Shown piece by piece: positions 1-8,939 of a stretch of 64,000 nucleotides of DNA. Both the position numbers and the translations under genes were made by a program. The number at the start of each line of letters is the position of its first letter. The stretch's first letter is position 1. The DNA is from JAXMAO01 sp046350375. GTDB taxonomy: Bacteria > Planctomycetota > Phycisphaerae > UBA1845 > UTPLA1. Location: NCBI GenBank assembly GCA_046350375.1, contig JAXMAO010000001.1:434001-498000 (forward strand), given 5' to 3'. The notes below the pieces were generated by a model. The model had not been told where the DNA came from, searched no databases, and was given only the letters and a program-made list of their open reading frames with translations.

Positions 1-338
1 AGGATGAACGCCTTGGTGCCGGCCGGCAGACCGACGGTCGAGCTGCCGCCATTGGGCTGGTAGTACACGTCGCCGGCGTAGCCATGGCTCCAGGTCGCCC
101 AGCCGAGGCCGATCTGGCGGTGATCCAGGGCCGGGGTCAGCGAGATCGGGCCCGTCGGGCCAGCGACCGAGCCGACGTTCACAAACAGCGGCTGCCCGTC
201 CAGAGCAAACGACTGCATCGTAAACCCGCCCAGGCTGCCCGGCGGGGCCGCCGTGCCGAGCGATGTGCCAACAATGGCGGCCTGCGCAATGGCAGGAATC
301 GCCAGAACCAAGACTGCCAACTTCAGCGCCTTCGTCAT
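1..338 (-). CDS. Secreted protein, N-terminal part (runs off left edge)
   Basis: Only the first 112 codons are in the window. The start is an ATG at 338-336 preceded by GGAGAA at good spacing. The product opens with a clear signal peptide (MTKALKLAVLVLAIPAIAQA) and continues with small and polar residues rich in Gly and Ser, including a WATWSHGYAGDVYYQP segment. This resembles the secreted PEP-CTERM-type proteins seen at the other end of the window, but the C-terminus that would show a sorting signal lies outside. The family is not recognised. Export is likely; any further role is unknown. Confidence 0.6.
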   Translation of the reverse strand, partial: MTKALKLAVLVLAIPAIAQAAIVGTSLGTAAPPGSLGGFTMQSFALDGQPLFVNVGSVAGPTGPISLTPALDHRQIGLGWATWSHGYAGDVYYQPNGGSSTVGLPAGTKAFI

Positions 339-945
339 GTTCTTCTCCCGATTGCTCCGCGTTCTTTCCGTCTGCCGGTGCCTAGCTCCACCGCCGAGGC
401 ATCCCGACGAGTCCGCCGGAGTAATTGCCAAAACCGACAATACTGCTCGCTATCTGCACCCGACCGGCCTGCCCGGCCGGTCGGTCGATTGGACCTCGAT
501 CGATTCAACGCGTTCACGCGCGCTCGACGAGAGTTCGATCCTGTTCCGTCGCTCAGGAAGATCGCCGGGCAACCCTGCCAACCCCGGCCGTGAATACTGA
601 AATCGACCTCCCAAACTCCCGACGCCAGAGAAAAAGGGCTCCAATGCTATGGAGCCCACTCCCCCAATTTCAAACGCTCGACCGAAAATCGCCCCGTTTG
701 TTCGTAAGTTTCGAAAACAAATGGGTTTGCTGCTGTGAAAACGCTGCCCGGCAGCCCCCGAGACACCGCGAAGGCGTTCCACGTTCAGGCCCGGGTGTCA
801 CAGCGCAGGAATTGCCGGTCGCCCGCCGCGCGACAGCCCGTAATCCCCTGGTGGCTCGCCGCTCAGTGAAAGCGCAACCGCTCGGTGACGCCGCAGGCGC
901 CACCTTCAAACGCGAACTGAGATTCGCATGGGTCTGGCGGGCAGG
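339..945. other. Intergenic region downstream of accA
   Basis: About 600 bases with no convincing gene. Short open frames exist on both strands but lack a ribosome binding site and recognisable composition. The one clear element is an inverted repeat at 636-657 that reads as a minus-strand terminator. The rest shows nothing I can name. Confidence 0.5.
631..657 (-). terminator. Rho-independent terminator after accA
   Basis: A perfect 7-bp stem (GGGCTCC/GGAGCCC) with an 8-base loop is followed on the minus strand by five T residues. It lies about 290 bases beyond the accA stop and points away from it, so it most likely ends the accA transcript. Confidence 0.65.
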
Positions 946-2076
946 CTAGCGCGACGCCCCCGCCGGCGCCGGCTCGACAACGGCCGTCGCGGACTCGCTC
1001 GGAACGGCCCGCATCGGCTTCGCGCGGCCGCTCTTGGCCCGCCGTGGCTCGACCGGCTTTCCGCCCGACGTGAAAAACGCCCCAATCTCGCGGAATTTCT
1101 GATAACGCCGCTTCAGCAGCGAATCGATCCGAACGCGCTTCAGATCGCGCAGCGACGCATCGAGGAACTGCTCCACCGTCGTCGCCGTCGCGGCCGGATC
1201 CTGATGAGCGCCCCCCAGCGGCTCGCGAATCACCTCGTCGATCAGCCCCAGCCGCTTCAGGTCCTTGCTCGTAAGACGCAGCGCCTCGGCCGCCTGCGGT
1301 GCCTGTTCGCCGCTCTTCCACAGAATCGCCGCGCAGCCCTCGGGCGAAATCACCGAGTAGTACGCATGCTCCAGAATCGCCACCCGGTCGCCGACGCCGA
1401 TGCCCAGCGCCCCGCCAGAGCCGCCTTCGCCAATCACTACGCACACGATCGGCGTCCGCAGCCGCGACATTTCCAGCATGTTCAACGCGATCGCCTGCGA
1501 AATGCCGCGCTCTTCGGCCCCGATGCCCGGATAGGCCCCGGCCGTGTCAATCAGGCACACCACCGGCAGGCGAAACTTCTCGGCCAACTTCATCTTCAGC
1601 AAGGCCTTGCGATAGCCTTCCGGATGGGCCATCCCGAAGCAGTTCTCGATCCGCTCCTTGGTGTCGCGCCCCTTGTTGTGGCCGATCAACATCACCTTGT
1701 GCCCGGCGATCCGTCCGAAACCGGTGATGATCGCCCGGTCATCCCGGAATCCGCGATCGCCGCGCAGCTCGACGAAGTCCTTGACAATGTGATCGACATA
1801 GTGCGGAGTCAGCGGCCGCTTCGGGTGCCGCGCCACCTGCACGGTTTCCCACGCCGATAGACTGGCGAATATCTTCTTGCGCTCGGCCGTCAGTTGCGCG
1901 CGAATCGTGCGGATCATCTCGGAGTGGTCGCGGCCGGTCTGCGCCTGAACCGCCTCCATCTCCGCAATCTGCTGCTCAATCCGGGCCAGCGGCCGCTCGA
2001 ACTCCAGCGCGCCGTTGCCGGCCGTGGAGCCATTCGGTCGAGTGGATGGGTTCGTCGAACCAGGGGTGGTTGCCAT
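946..2076 (-). CDS. accA: Acetyl-CoA carboxylase carboxyltransferase subunit alpha
   Basis: This 376-residue protein is the alpha half of the carboxyltransferase that moves the carboxyl group from biotin to acetyl-CoA, the first committed step of fatty acid synthesis. An N-terminal helical region (about 25-80) precedes the crotonase-like core. Visible family motifs are DTAGAYPGIGAEERG at 177-191, GEGGSGGA at 216-223 and SPEGC at 244-248. The family is usually about 320 residues; here a basic, Pro/Ala-rich tail of about 50 residues follows the core. The gene stands alone on its strand, diverges from purL, and ends before a terminator. The beta subunit is not nearby. Confidence 0.95.
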   Translation of the reverse strand: MATTPGSTNPSTRPNGSTAGNGALEFERPLARIEQQIAEMEAVQAQTGRDHSEMIRTIRAQLTAERKKIFASLSAWETVQVARHPKRPLTPHYVDHIVKDFVELRGDRGFRDDRAIITGFGRIAGHKVMLIGHNKGRDTKERIENCFGMAHPEGYRKALLKMKLAEKFRLPVVCLIDTAGAYPGIGAEERGISQAIALNMLEMSRLRTPIVCVVIGEGGSGGALGIGVGDRVAILEHAYYSVISPEGCAAILWKSGEQAPQAAEALRLTSKDLKRLGLIDEVIREPLGGAHQDPAATATTVEQFLDASLRDLKRVRIDSLLKRRYQKFREIGAFFTSGGKPVEPRRAKSGRAKPMRAVPSESATAVVEPAPAGASR

Positions 2077-2203
2077 CGGGTGATCGATATCCTTATCAAA
2101 CTTGCTAGGCGAGGTGTCTGCCGTCGGGCTTTCTCGCCCTCATCCCTTATTGCCGCGCCGGGTCAAAAAGTTAGCCCCGCCTTCTCCGACCGGCAAGCGA
2201 AAT

Positions 2204-2232
2204 TTGACGCAATCGCCTCCATCACGTATCAT
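2204..2232 (+). promoter_or_regulatory. Sigma70-type promoter for purL
   Basis: TTGACG at 2204-2209 and TATCAT at 2227-2232 are separated by exactly 17 bases, in the accA-purL divergent gap and about 80 bases before the purL start. The match to the housekeeping consensus is 5/6 and 4/6. It sits in a less G+C-rich stretch, as promoters here tend to. Confidence 0.5.
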
Positions 2233-2315
2233 CGGCATTCTTATCGGAATCAACTGAGCAGCCCTAAGCCACGGCGCCGGCCGGAGTTCCAGCCGCCCGC
2301 CCAGAGCCAGCCGCC

Positions 2316-5300
2316 ATGCCAACCTGGCGTTTTGAAGTCCGACCCCGACCGGACCTGCCCGACCCGGTCGGCCAGGCCACCCTCGCCAGCCTGCACCGCT
2401 TCGGCTTGACCGACGTCTCCGCCGTTAGAACCGCCAGGCTGTATCTCGTTGATGGCCTCGACTCCGCAACCGGTCCGACATCCGCCCGACCGGCCGCCTC
2501 CGCCGACCTGCGGTCCATCGCCGCCCTGCTGACCGACCCGGTCAGCGAGCAGGTCGTCTGTCGCGGCCTGGAAGACGCGCCACCGGCCGCCGCCGGCGCG
2601 TTCGAGGTCTTCTTTCTCCCCGGCGTCATGGACGCGGCTGGTCAGACCGCCGCCGCCGCCGTCCGCACTCTCGGCCGATCGGTCGAGTCCGTCCGCACCG
2701 GCCGGCGGTTCGAGATCGCTCCCGTTCCAGACGCCGAATCGGCGGCCCGCATCACGCGCCTGCTCGGCAACGGCTCGGTCGAGGAGGTCGTCCGCGGGAC
2801 CAAGCCGATCGGCCCGCCGGTGAAGCCCGGCGTCGCGCCGTTCGACCTGCGAACGATTTCGCTCGGCGCGCTGTCGGATGCAGAACTCGACTCCCTCTCG
2901 CGCCGCGCCCACCTGTTCCTCTCGACCGCCGAGATGCGCGCCATCGCCGACGCCTTCGCCGCGCTGGGTCGCGATCCGACCGACCTCGAGCTCGAAACGC
3001 TCGCCCAGACCTGGAGCGAGCACTGCGTCCACAAGACCATCAAGAGCGAGATCATCTACCGCGGCGCACCGCTGCCGATGGGCGCGCCCGGTCAGCCGCC
3101 CGCGCGCGATGCCGCCATCGTCGAACTCCGCTACGCCAACCTCCTCAAGGAGACCATCGTCCGCGCCACGCACGCGCTGATCGCCGCCCGCCGCGGACCC
3201 GAATGCCTCTCCGTCTTCGTCGACAACGCCGGCATCATCGGCTTCGACGAACAGCTCGCCATCGCCGTCAAGGTCGAAACCCACAACCACCCGTCCGCCA
3301 TCGAACCCTACGGCGGCGCGGCCACCGGCCTGGGCGGCTGCATCCGCGACGTCATCGGCGCCGGCCTCGGCGCCAAGCCCGTCGCCAGCACCGACGTCTT
3401 CTGCGTCGCCCCCGCCGACTGGCCCGCCGGTGCGCTCCCCGACGGCGTCCTCCACCCGCGCCAGGTGCTCGCCGGGGTCGTCGCCGGCGTCCGCGACTAC
3501 GGCAACCGCATGGGCATCCCCACCGTCAACGGCGCCATCCTCTTCGAGCCGCGCTACCTCGCCAATCCGCTCGTCTTCTGCGGCACCATCGGCCTCGTCC
3601 CGCGCGACCGCGTCCGCAAGGCCGCCCGCGCCGGCGACGCCGTCGTCCTCGTCGGCGGCCGCACCGGGCGCGACGGCATCCACGGCGCCACCTTCAGCTC
3701 CGCCAGCCTCGCCGCCACCCACGCCGACGAATTTGCCCACGCCGTCCAGATCGGCAACGCCATCGAGGAAAAGAAATTCCTCGACGTCATCCTCCAGGCG
3801 CGCGACGCCGACGGCGGCTGCCTCTACTCCGCCATCACCGACTGCGGCGCCGGCGGCCTCTCTTCCGCCATCGGCGAGATGGCCGCCGACACCGGCGCCG
3901 AGATCGACCTCGACCGCGTCCCCCTCAAGTACGTCGGCCTGCGCTACGACGAAATCTGGATCAGCGAATCCCAGGAACGAATGGTCCTCGCCGTGCCGCA
4001 GGACCGCGTCGACGCCCTCCTCGCCCTCGCGCGCAACGAAGATGTCGAAGCCACCGTCATCGGCCGCTTCACGGGCCAGGGGCGGCTCGTCGTGAAGTTC
4101 GACCAGCGCGTCGTCGGCGATCTGCCCATGGCGCTGCTGCACGAAGGCCGGCCGCGCGAAACCCGCACCGCCGAGTGGTTCCCCGCCGCAACGCCGCCCG
4201 CGCCACCCGCCGCTCCGATCGACTTTGCCGCCGAGCTCAGGCGCCGCCTCGCCGACCCCAACGTCGCCAGCAAGGAATGGGTCATCCGCCAGTACGACCA
4301 CGAGGTGCAGGGTGGCAGCGTCGTCAAGCCGCTGGTCGGCCGCCACGCCATCGGTCCCAGCGACGCCGCCGTGATCCGCCCGCGGCTCGACTCGCCGCGC
4401 GGCCTCGCGATCGGCTGCGGCATCTGCCCGCACCGCTCCGACGACGACCCCTACTGGATGGCCTGGGCAGCCGTCGACGAGGCGCTGCGAAACGTCGTCT
4501 GCGTCGGCGGCGACCCCGACCGCACCGCCATCCTCGACAACTTCTGCTGGGGCTCCACCGCCGATCCGCGCGAGCTCGGCGGACTCGTCCGCGCCTGCCA
4601 GGCCTGCCACGATGCCGCGCTCGCCTACGGCCTGCCCTTCATCAGCGGCAAGGACTCGCTCAACAACGCCTTCGACCTCTCCGCCGCCGACCGCGACCGC
4701 CTCGCCCGAGCCGCCGCCGCGCATCACCGCGCGCGACTCACGGGCGATCGCCTCAACATCCCCGGCACGCTGCTCGTCACCGCCGTGTCGCTCATCGACG
4801 ACGTGCGCCGCTGCATTACCATGGACCTCAAGCCGCACGGCGGCGCGCTGTGGCTCGTCGGCCAGCCCACCCGCTTCACGCCGCGCGACCCGGCGCAGCG
4901 CCCCGCCTTCGATCCGCGCGGCGCGCACGCAACGCACCGCGGGGTCGCCGAGCTGATCCGATCCGGCCTCGCATCCGCCGCCCACGACGTCAGCGACGGC
5001 GGCCTGCTGGTCGCCTGCGCCGAGATGGCGCTGGCCGGCGATCGCTCCTGCGCGCTGCTCGAGGATGATTCAGCGCCCGACCCGGCGCTCTGGTTCGACG
5101 ACTCGCCGGCGCTCTACCTGGTCGAGCTCCGCCGCGACCGCGAAGCTGAGGCCGAGCGCCGGCTGGCCGCCGTCCCCGCTCGCCGACTGGCCCAGGCCGC
5201 CGCCACGGCGCCGGGCGATGCGCCGCAAATCACGCTGCCGGGCCCGCACCGCGCACGCACCGGCGCCGCATCGAGCATCACGCTCGACGCACTCCGCCGA

Positions 5301-5327
5301 CTCTGGCGCACCCCGCCCGGCGCCTAA
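2316..5327 (+). CDS. purL: Phosphoribosylformylglycinamidine synthase, PurS-PurL fusion
   Basis: Catalyses ATP-dependent conversion of FGAR to FGAM in purine synthesis. At 1,003 residues it is longer than small-type PurL (about 600-750) because it starts with a PurS-like domain (about 1-85) and a linker before the two AIRS-type ATP-binding and catalytic halves. Diagnostic segments are THNHPSAIEPYGG near residue 319 and FISGKDSLNN near residue 776. No PurQ-like glutaminase domain is attached, so a separate PurQ would be needed to supply ammonia; it is not in the window. The gene follows a good promoter and precedes an unrelated radical SAM gene. Confidence 0.93.
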   Translation: MPTWRFEVRPRPDLPDPVGQATLASLHRFGLTDVSAVRTARLYLVDGLDSATGPTSARPAASADLRSIAALLTDPVSEQVVCRGLEDAPPAAAGAFEVFFLPGVMDAAGQTAAAAVRTLGRSVESVRTGRRFEIAPVPDAESAARITRLLGNGSVEEVVRGTKPIGPPVKPGVAPFDLRTISLGALSDAELDSLSRRAHLFLSTAEMRAIADAFAALGRDPTDLELETLAQTWSEHCVHKTIKSEIIYRGAPLPMGAPGQPPARDAAIVELRYANLLKETIVRATHALIAARRGPECLSVFVDNAGIIGFDEQLAIAVKVETHNHPSAIEPYGGAATGLGGCIRDVIGAGLGAKPVASTDVFCVAPADWPAGALPDGVLHPRQVLAGVVAGVRDYGNRMGIPTVNGAILFEPRYLANPLVFCGTIGLVPRDRVRKAARAGDAVVLVGGRTGRDGIHGATFSSASLAATHADEFAHAVQIGNAIEEKKFLDVILQARDADGGCLYSAITDCGAGGLSSAIGEMAADTGAEIDLDRVPLKYVGLRYDEIWISESQERMVLAVPQDRVDALLALARNEDVEATVIGRFTGQGRLVVKFDQRVVGDLPMALLHEGRPRETRTAEWFPAATPPAPPAAPIDFAAELRRRLADPNVASKEWVIRQYDHEVQGGSVVKPLVGRHAIGPSDAAVIRPRLDSPRGLAIGCGICPHRSDDDPYWMAWAAVDEALRNVVCVGGDPDRTAILDNFCWGSTADPRELGGLVRACQACHDAALAYGLPFISGKDSLNNAFDLSAADRDRLARAAAAHHRARLTGDRLNIPGTLLVTAVSLIDDVRRCITMDLKPHGGALWLVGQPTRFTPRDPAQRPAFDPRGAHATHRGVAELIRSGLASAAHDVSDGGLLVACAEMALAGDRSCALLEDDSAPDPALWFDDSPALYLVELRRDREAEAERRLAAVPARRLAQAAATAPGDAPQITLPGPHRARTGAASSITLDALRRLWRTPPGA

Positions 5328-5466
5328 CTCACGCCCTCTGAATTCATTCCGTCGCGCGCCTCAATTCGTTGCGCCTCAAGGATTTGGTTGCGGCCTCTAC
5401 GGGCCGACGCTATCATCCCGCCTTCGCACCTTGCTAACCCGGACCGTTCCGGCAGGAGGCCGAGCT

Positions 5467-7317
5467 ATGGAATTACCTCGACGGGGTCGCGGCGACGAAC
5501 GCCTTCAGCCCGGCGAACTGACTGACCTGATGGCCCGGCTCCGCCGAGTCGCGCCCGAGCACGACCTGACCTCGGTCATCTGCTACGCGTTCGACCATCG
5601 CACCCGCATGCTGCCGTTCATCTTCGCCGACATGCGCATGGCCCCGGCCGGGGTTCGCGCCATCGGCTCGGCCATGCTCGCCAGCGGCTTCGACAAGACG
5701 CGCATCGTGCTGCAGACCTGGAACAAGCGCTTCCGCCCCAGCGAGATGCGGCTCGACGGACGCATCCCCGACATCTTCATGGTGTCGAGCATGCAGATTC
5801 ACTCGCACTGCTGCAAAGAGCTGATCCGCGACTGCTGCCGAATTCCGGCCGAGCAGCGCCCGCTCATCATCGCCGGCGGCCCCAAGACCATCTACGAGCC
5901 GTGGGACGTCTTCGCGGCAGACGCCAGCGGCGCCTGGGGCGCCGACGTGGCCGTGACCGGCGAGGAGTTCGTCCTGCTCAGCCTTCTGGAGCGCGTGCTG
6001 GCGGCGCGCGGCGCGGGCGAGTCGGTGCGGTCGGCCTTCGCGCGCGTCCGCGACGCCGGCGACCTCGACGACATTCCGGGGCTGGTCTATCCGCGCGTCG
6101 AGGACGGCACGCGCGGCGGGCGCGTGGCGGAACTGGTCGACACCGGCATGCAGCGCCTGCTGGGCGACCTCGACGAGCTGCCGCACCCGCTGCTGGGATA
6201 CAAGATTCTCGAAAGCCCCAGCGCCTGGCGGACCACGCTCAACGCGCGGCCGCTGGACGGGCGCAAGGTTCGCCGCACGACGCCGATCGCCTCGCTGGCG
6301 CTGACCTTCGGCTGCAAGTTCGCCTGTCCGTACTGCCCGATTCCGGCCTACAACCAGCGGCAGCATCGGCTGAAGAGCCCGGACCGAATCGTCGACGAGA
6401 TTCGGCGGCTGCGGAAGGAGTATGGCATCAAGTACTACTTCGGGGCCGACGACAACTTCTTCAACGATCATGCCCGGACGCGCGCGATCGTCGAGGCGAT
6501 GGCGCGGGCGGAGATCGACGGCCGGCCGTTCGCGCGGTCGGTCGAGTGGGGCACCGAAGTGACGGTGCACGACACGCTGGCGATGAAGGACGACCTGCCG
6601 ACGGTGCGCAAGGCCGGCTGCCGCATGCTGTGGATGGGCATCGAGGACATTACCGCGACCTTCGTGAAGAAGGGGCAGAGCGTCGCCCGGACGGAAGAGG
6701 CGCTACGCGCCCTGCGGGCGGCCCACATCGCTCCGATGCCGATGATGATGCTGCACGATGGTCAGCCGTTCTATACGCCCGGCAAGCCTTACGGGCTGCT
6801 CAACCAGACGCGGCTGCTGTGGAAGTGGGGCGCGCCGAGTTTGCAGGTGCTCATGATGACGCCGGCGACCGGCTCGAAGCTGTACGAGCAGCCATACGGC
6901 GACGGCATCGTGATCGACTCGGCGGCGGGGCGGCCGGTCGAGACGCACATGCTCGACGGTAACTACGTGGTCGCGACCGCGGCGCCGCACCCGGCGCGGA
7001 AGCAACTTTCAATTCTGGGGGCGTACATCTACTTCTATAACCCCATCCGCCTGCTGCGGGCCTTGCTGGTCCCGCGGCGCGGCGGGCACGACATCGACCT
7101 GGGCATGCAGCTGATCGGCATGTATGGCGTGGTGCACACCGTGCGGCGGACGCTGGGCTGGGCGCTGCGGCTGCTGACCGGGAAGATTCGCTTCGGCCGG
7201 AAGCTGCCCGCCAGCCCGTGGCCGATGCGCGACCCGAAGGGCGACCGCGGCAGCCACGACCTGCCGATCGACCGGGTGGTTCCGCTGACGGTTCGAGCGG
7301 AGCGCGTGGCGGTGTAG
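5467..7317 (+). CDS. B12-binding-type radical SAM protein
   Basis: A 616-residue protein. The ATG at 5467 follows AGGAGG. Residues about 40-230 form a Rossmann-like region typical of cobalamin-binding radical SAM proteins, although no DxHxxG motif is obvious. The radical SAM core begins with the CX3CX2C iron-sulphur motif CKFACPYC near residue 283. Later segments (GADDNFFNDHARTR; WMGIEDITATFVKKGQ) match the SPASM-less B12 radical SAM layout with Glu/Asp cofactor contacts. The C-terminus carries a hydrophobic stretch around ILGAYIYFYNPIRLLRALL. Such proteins often methylate or rearrange lipids, hopanoids or natural products; the substrate here cannot be told. It appears monocistronic. Confidence 0.8.
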   Translation: MELPRRGRGDERLQPGELTDLMARLRRVAPEHDLTSVICYAFDHRTRMLPFIFADMRMAPAGVRAIGSAMLASGFDKTRIVLQTWNKRFRPSEMRLDGRIPDIFMVSSMQIHSHCCKELIRDCCRIPAEQRPLIIAGGPKTIYEPWDVFAADASGAWGADVAVTGEEFVLLSLLERVLAARGAGESVRSAFARVRDAGDLDDIPGLVYPRVEDGTRGGRVAELVDTGMQRLLGDLDELPHPLLGYKILESPSAWRTTLNARPLDGRKVRRTTPIASLALTFGCKFACPYCPIPAYNQRQHRLKSPDRIVDEIRRLRKEYGIKYYFGADDNFFNDHARTRAIVEAMARAEIDGRPFARSVEWGTEVTVHDTLAMKDDLPTVRKAGCRMLWMGIEDITATFVKKGQSVARTEEALRALRAAHIAPMPMMMLHDGQPFYTPGKPYGLLNQTRLLWKWGAPSLQVLMMTPATGSKLYEQPYGDGIVIDSAAGRPVETHMLDGNYVVATAAPHPARKQLSILGAYIYFYNPIRLLRALLVPRRGGHDIDLGMQLIGMYGVVHTVRRTLGWALRLLTGKIRFGRKLPASPWPMRDPKGDRGSHDLPIDRVVPLTVRAERVAV

Positions 7318-7649
7318 GTTTTTACTTTTTTCGCGCGCGGGGTTTGAATCAGCGGCGGGATGCGATGCACGGCGCTGCGTCCGGGATGGGAATCTCGCGC
7401 GAGCGTGGCGTGGCGAGGAGCAGGGCCGCCAAGGACGGCGGACATGCCAGCCAATCGTCACGGCGTCCTGAAGCTGTTCGCGAAGCCGAACCGAATGGGT
7501 AGTCTTTCGCGACATGGTGATGACTCCTTTCTGCCCGCAGGCTGCGGGCAGAAAGGAGTCATCACCATACTTCTTTCCGCCGCGTGCTTACAGATAATTT
7601 GAATCGCTATTCGAGTATTGGACTGCCGACCAAATTGAGGAGACTCAGA
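7318..7649. other. Intergenic region holding a long palindrome
   Basis: This gap of about 330 bases between the radical SAM gene and the collar-domain gene has no supported gene. Its one notable element is a 55-base near-perfect palindrome at 7514-7568. G+C content drops from about here onward, marking the start of an accessory patch. Confidence 0.5.
7514..7568. repeat. 27-bp perfect inverted repeat with 1-nt centre
   Basis: The arms 7514-7540 and 7542-7568 are exact reverse complements over 27 bases with a single G between them. No T-tract follows on either strand, so it does not look like a terminator. It could form a cruciform or an extremely stable hairpin RNA. It sits about 80 bases upstream of a low-G+C gene with a phage-like domain, as an element end or processed hairpin would. 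A fold-back assembly artefact is the main alternative. Confidence 0.85.
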
Positions 7650-8340
7650 ATGGACAATTCCATCTTGGCAGCGATCATCAGCGGCGTTTGCGGAATAATA
7701 GTCGCCCTCATTGGCCTGTTTGGAAAGCCCTCAGAGGCGACGCTGAGGCAACTTGCGGAGGCTGGGCGTTCGACGGCCGGGAGCTTGACAACCAGCCGTC
7801 TTATCACCGTCGTGGCTGGCCTGACGATCGTCGTCGGCGCCTCGGCGTTTGGATACGGAAAATTCCAAGAGGTCTACAAGGTGACTCCGCCAATCGGTTC
7901 GATCATCGCTTGGCACAAAAACCTCGATAGAATGCCAAGACTTCCCGAGGGCTGGGTCGAGTGCAACGGCGGAAACGTCAACTACCCAGGTAGCCCACTG
8001 AACGGCGACCCGATCCCGGACCTAAATCACGATGCGTATGCGGGCGGCGATTTGCAAGGCGGCGGCAGCGGACGGTTCCTGCGCGGCGGTACAACCTCCG
8101 GAGTGCTGCAAGACTCGACGCTGATCGACCACGAGATGTCCCAGGGTTTCCTCGCATACGGCGGCACCCCCCCCAAGCAAGCACCCTGAAGGTTGGCTGG
8201 AGAATACGGACGGCATTTTCCCTGCATTTTCAACTGATAGCGCATTTGTCGTCGCGACATCCGGCCCGTCTGCGCACGTACACGGTGTTGCACTGCGCCC
8301 CGTCAACATGTCCGTCGTTTGGATCATGCGAATAAAGTAG
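7650..8340 (+). CDS. Membrane-anchored phage tail-collar-like protein (apparent frameshift)
   Basis: The ATG at 7650 follows GAGGAG. The N-terminus has two membrane segments (about 5-24 and 51-72). From about residue 88 the sequence matches the phage tail-collar/fibre-tip style: IGSIIAWHK, LPEGWVECNGG, IPDLN and GRFLRGG. The frame closes early at 8187-8189, just after a run of eight C at 8167-8174. Dropping one C continues the protein as HPEGWLENTDGIF to the typical end RPVNMSVVWIMRIK, stopping at 8338-8340, giving about 229 residues. So either a homopolymer error or a real frameshift is present. Base composition is less G+C-rich than the neighbours, suggesting transfer. A membrane-anchored collar domain is unusual; its role is unknown. 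Confidence 0.65.
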
Positions 8341-8386
8341 GTCATAGCAGCAAGACGGCAGGCTGGCCTGGCTGCGCCGTTGGGTT

Positions 8387-8900
8387 CACGGGCTGAAAGC
8401 CCGTGCCCCCAGTTTCAACAGCGGCTGAACGCCCGTACCACCCAGGCATGACACGGGCGGGACGCCCGTGCCACGCGACAAACTCTCGCCGGGGGCAAGG
8501 AGGATCCTTGCCGCTACCGGGATTGGGGACACGTCGCGCGTCGCAGCGAGAGGCGGCAAAGAGAATCTTTGCCGTACCGGGATTGGGCCGGCGTTGACCG
8601 GACCAGGTGATCGGCCGCCCGCGACAAGCATCACACGGGCGGGACGCCCGTGCCACCCAACTGCCTCAGGCCGGCGCCACCCAAGAGCCATGAACCAGTG
8701 CGGCGGCAAAGAGGTTTCTTTGCCGCACCGGGCTTCTGCACTCCATTGGGGCGGCCTGGCGATTCATGACCCACGCTGCCCACTCAACACCGAGGCAAAG
8801 AGGATCTTTGCCGTACCGGGACAGGGCTGAAGTCGCCCGTGCCGCGCGCACGATTTCCCGTGCCACGCGATACGTTCGCCCGCGCCACGCGTAGGTTTTC
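8387..8900. repeat. Field of short palindromic interspersed repeats
   Basis: Two repeat types alternate in this gene-free stretch. Type 1 pairs CACGGGC with GCCCGTG (8387-8405; 8452-8470; 8634-8652). Type 2 is an inverted GGCAAAG...CTTTGCC followed by a CCGGGATTGGG-like tail (8494-8512, 8555-8573, 8705-8724, 8794-8812). A decayed type 1 motif recurs near 15710-15730. Spacing is irregular and copies differ, so this is not CRISPR. It resembles the REP/BIME-like intergenic repeats of large bacterial genomes. Confidence 0.7.
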
Positions 8901-8939
8901 CCGAGGCACGCGGTACGTTTGCCCGCGGCGCGTGGCCAG

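Noticed and set aside
670..909. A 79-codon minus-strand frame downstream of accA
   Set aside because: No ribosome binding site, and a basic low-complexity product with no recognisable feature; the terminator beyond it is better explained as that of accA.
2250..4985. A 911-codon open frame antisense to purL
   Set aside because: It is the mirror of a G+C-rich coding strand, with low-complexity Gly/Ala/Asp/Val composition and no motif, while purL on the other strand has clear family signatures.
8160..8190. Programmed ribosomal frameshifting at the C8 run
   Set aside because: A homopolymer indel is simpler, and similar unexplained breaks occur in many conserved genes here.
8387..8900. Possible CRISPR array
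   Set aside because: Repeat units are palindromic, unequal in length, irregularly spaced and of two kinds; no uniform spacers and no cas genes nearby.
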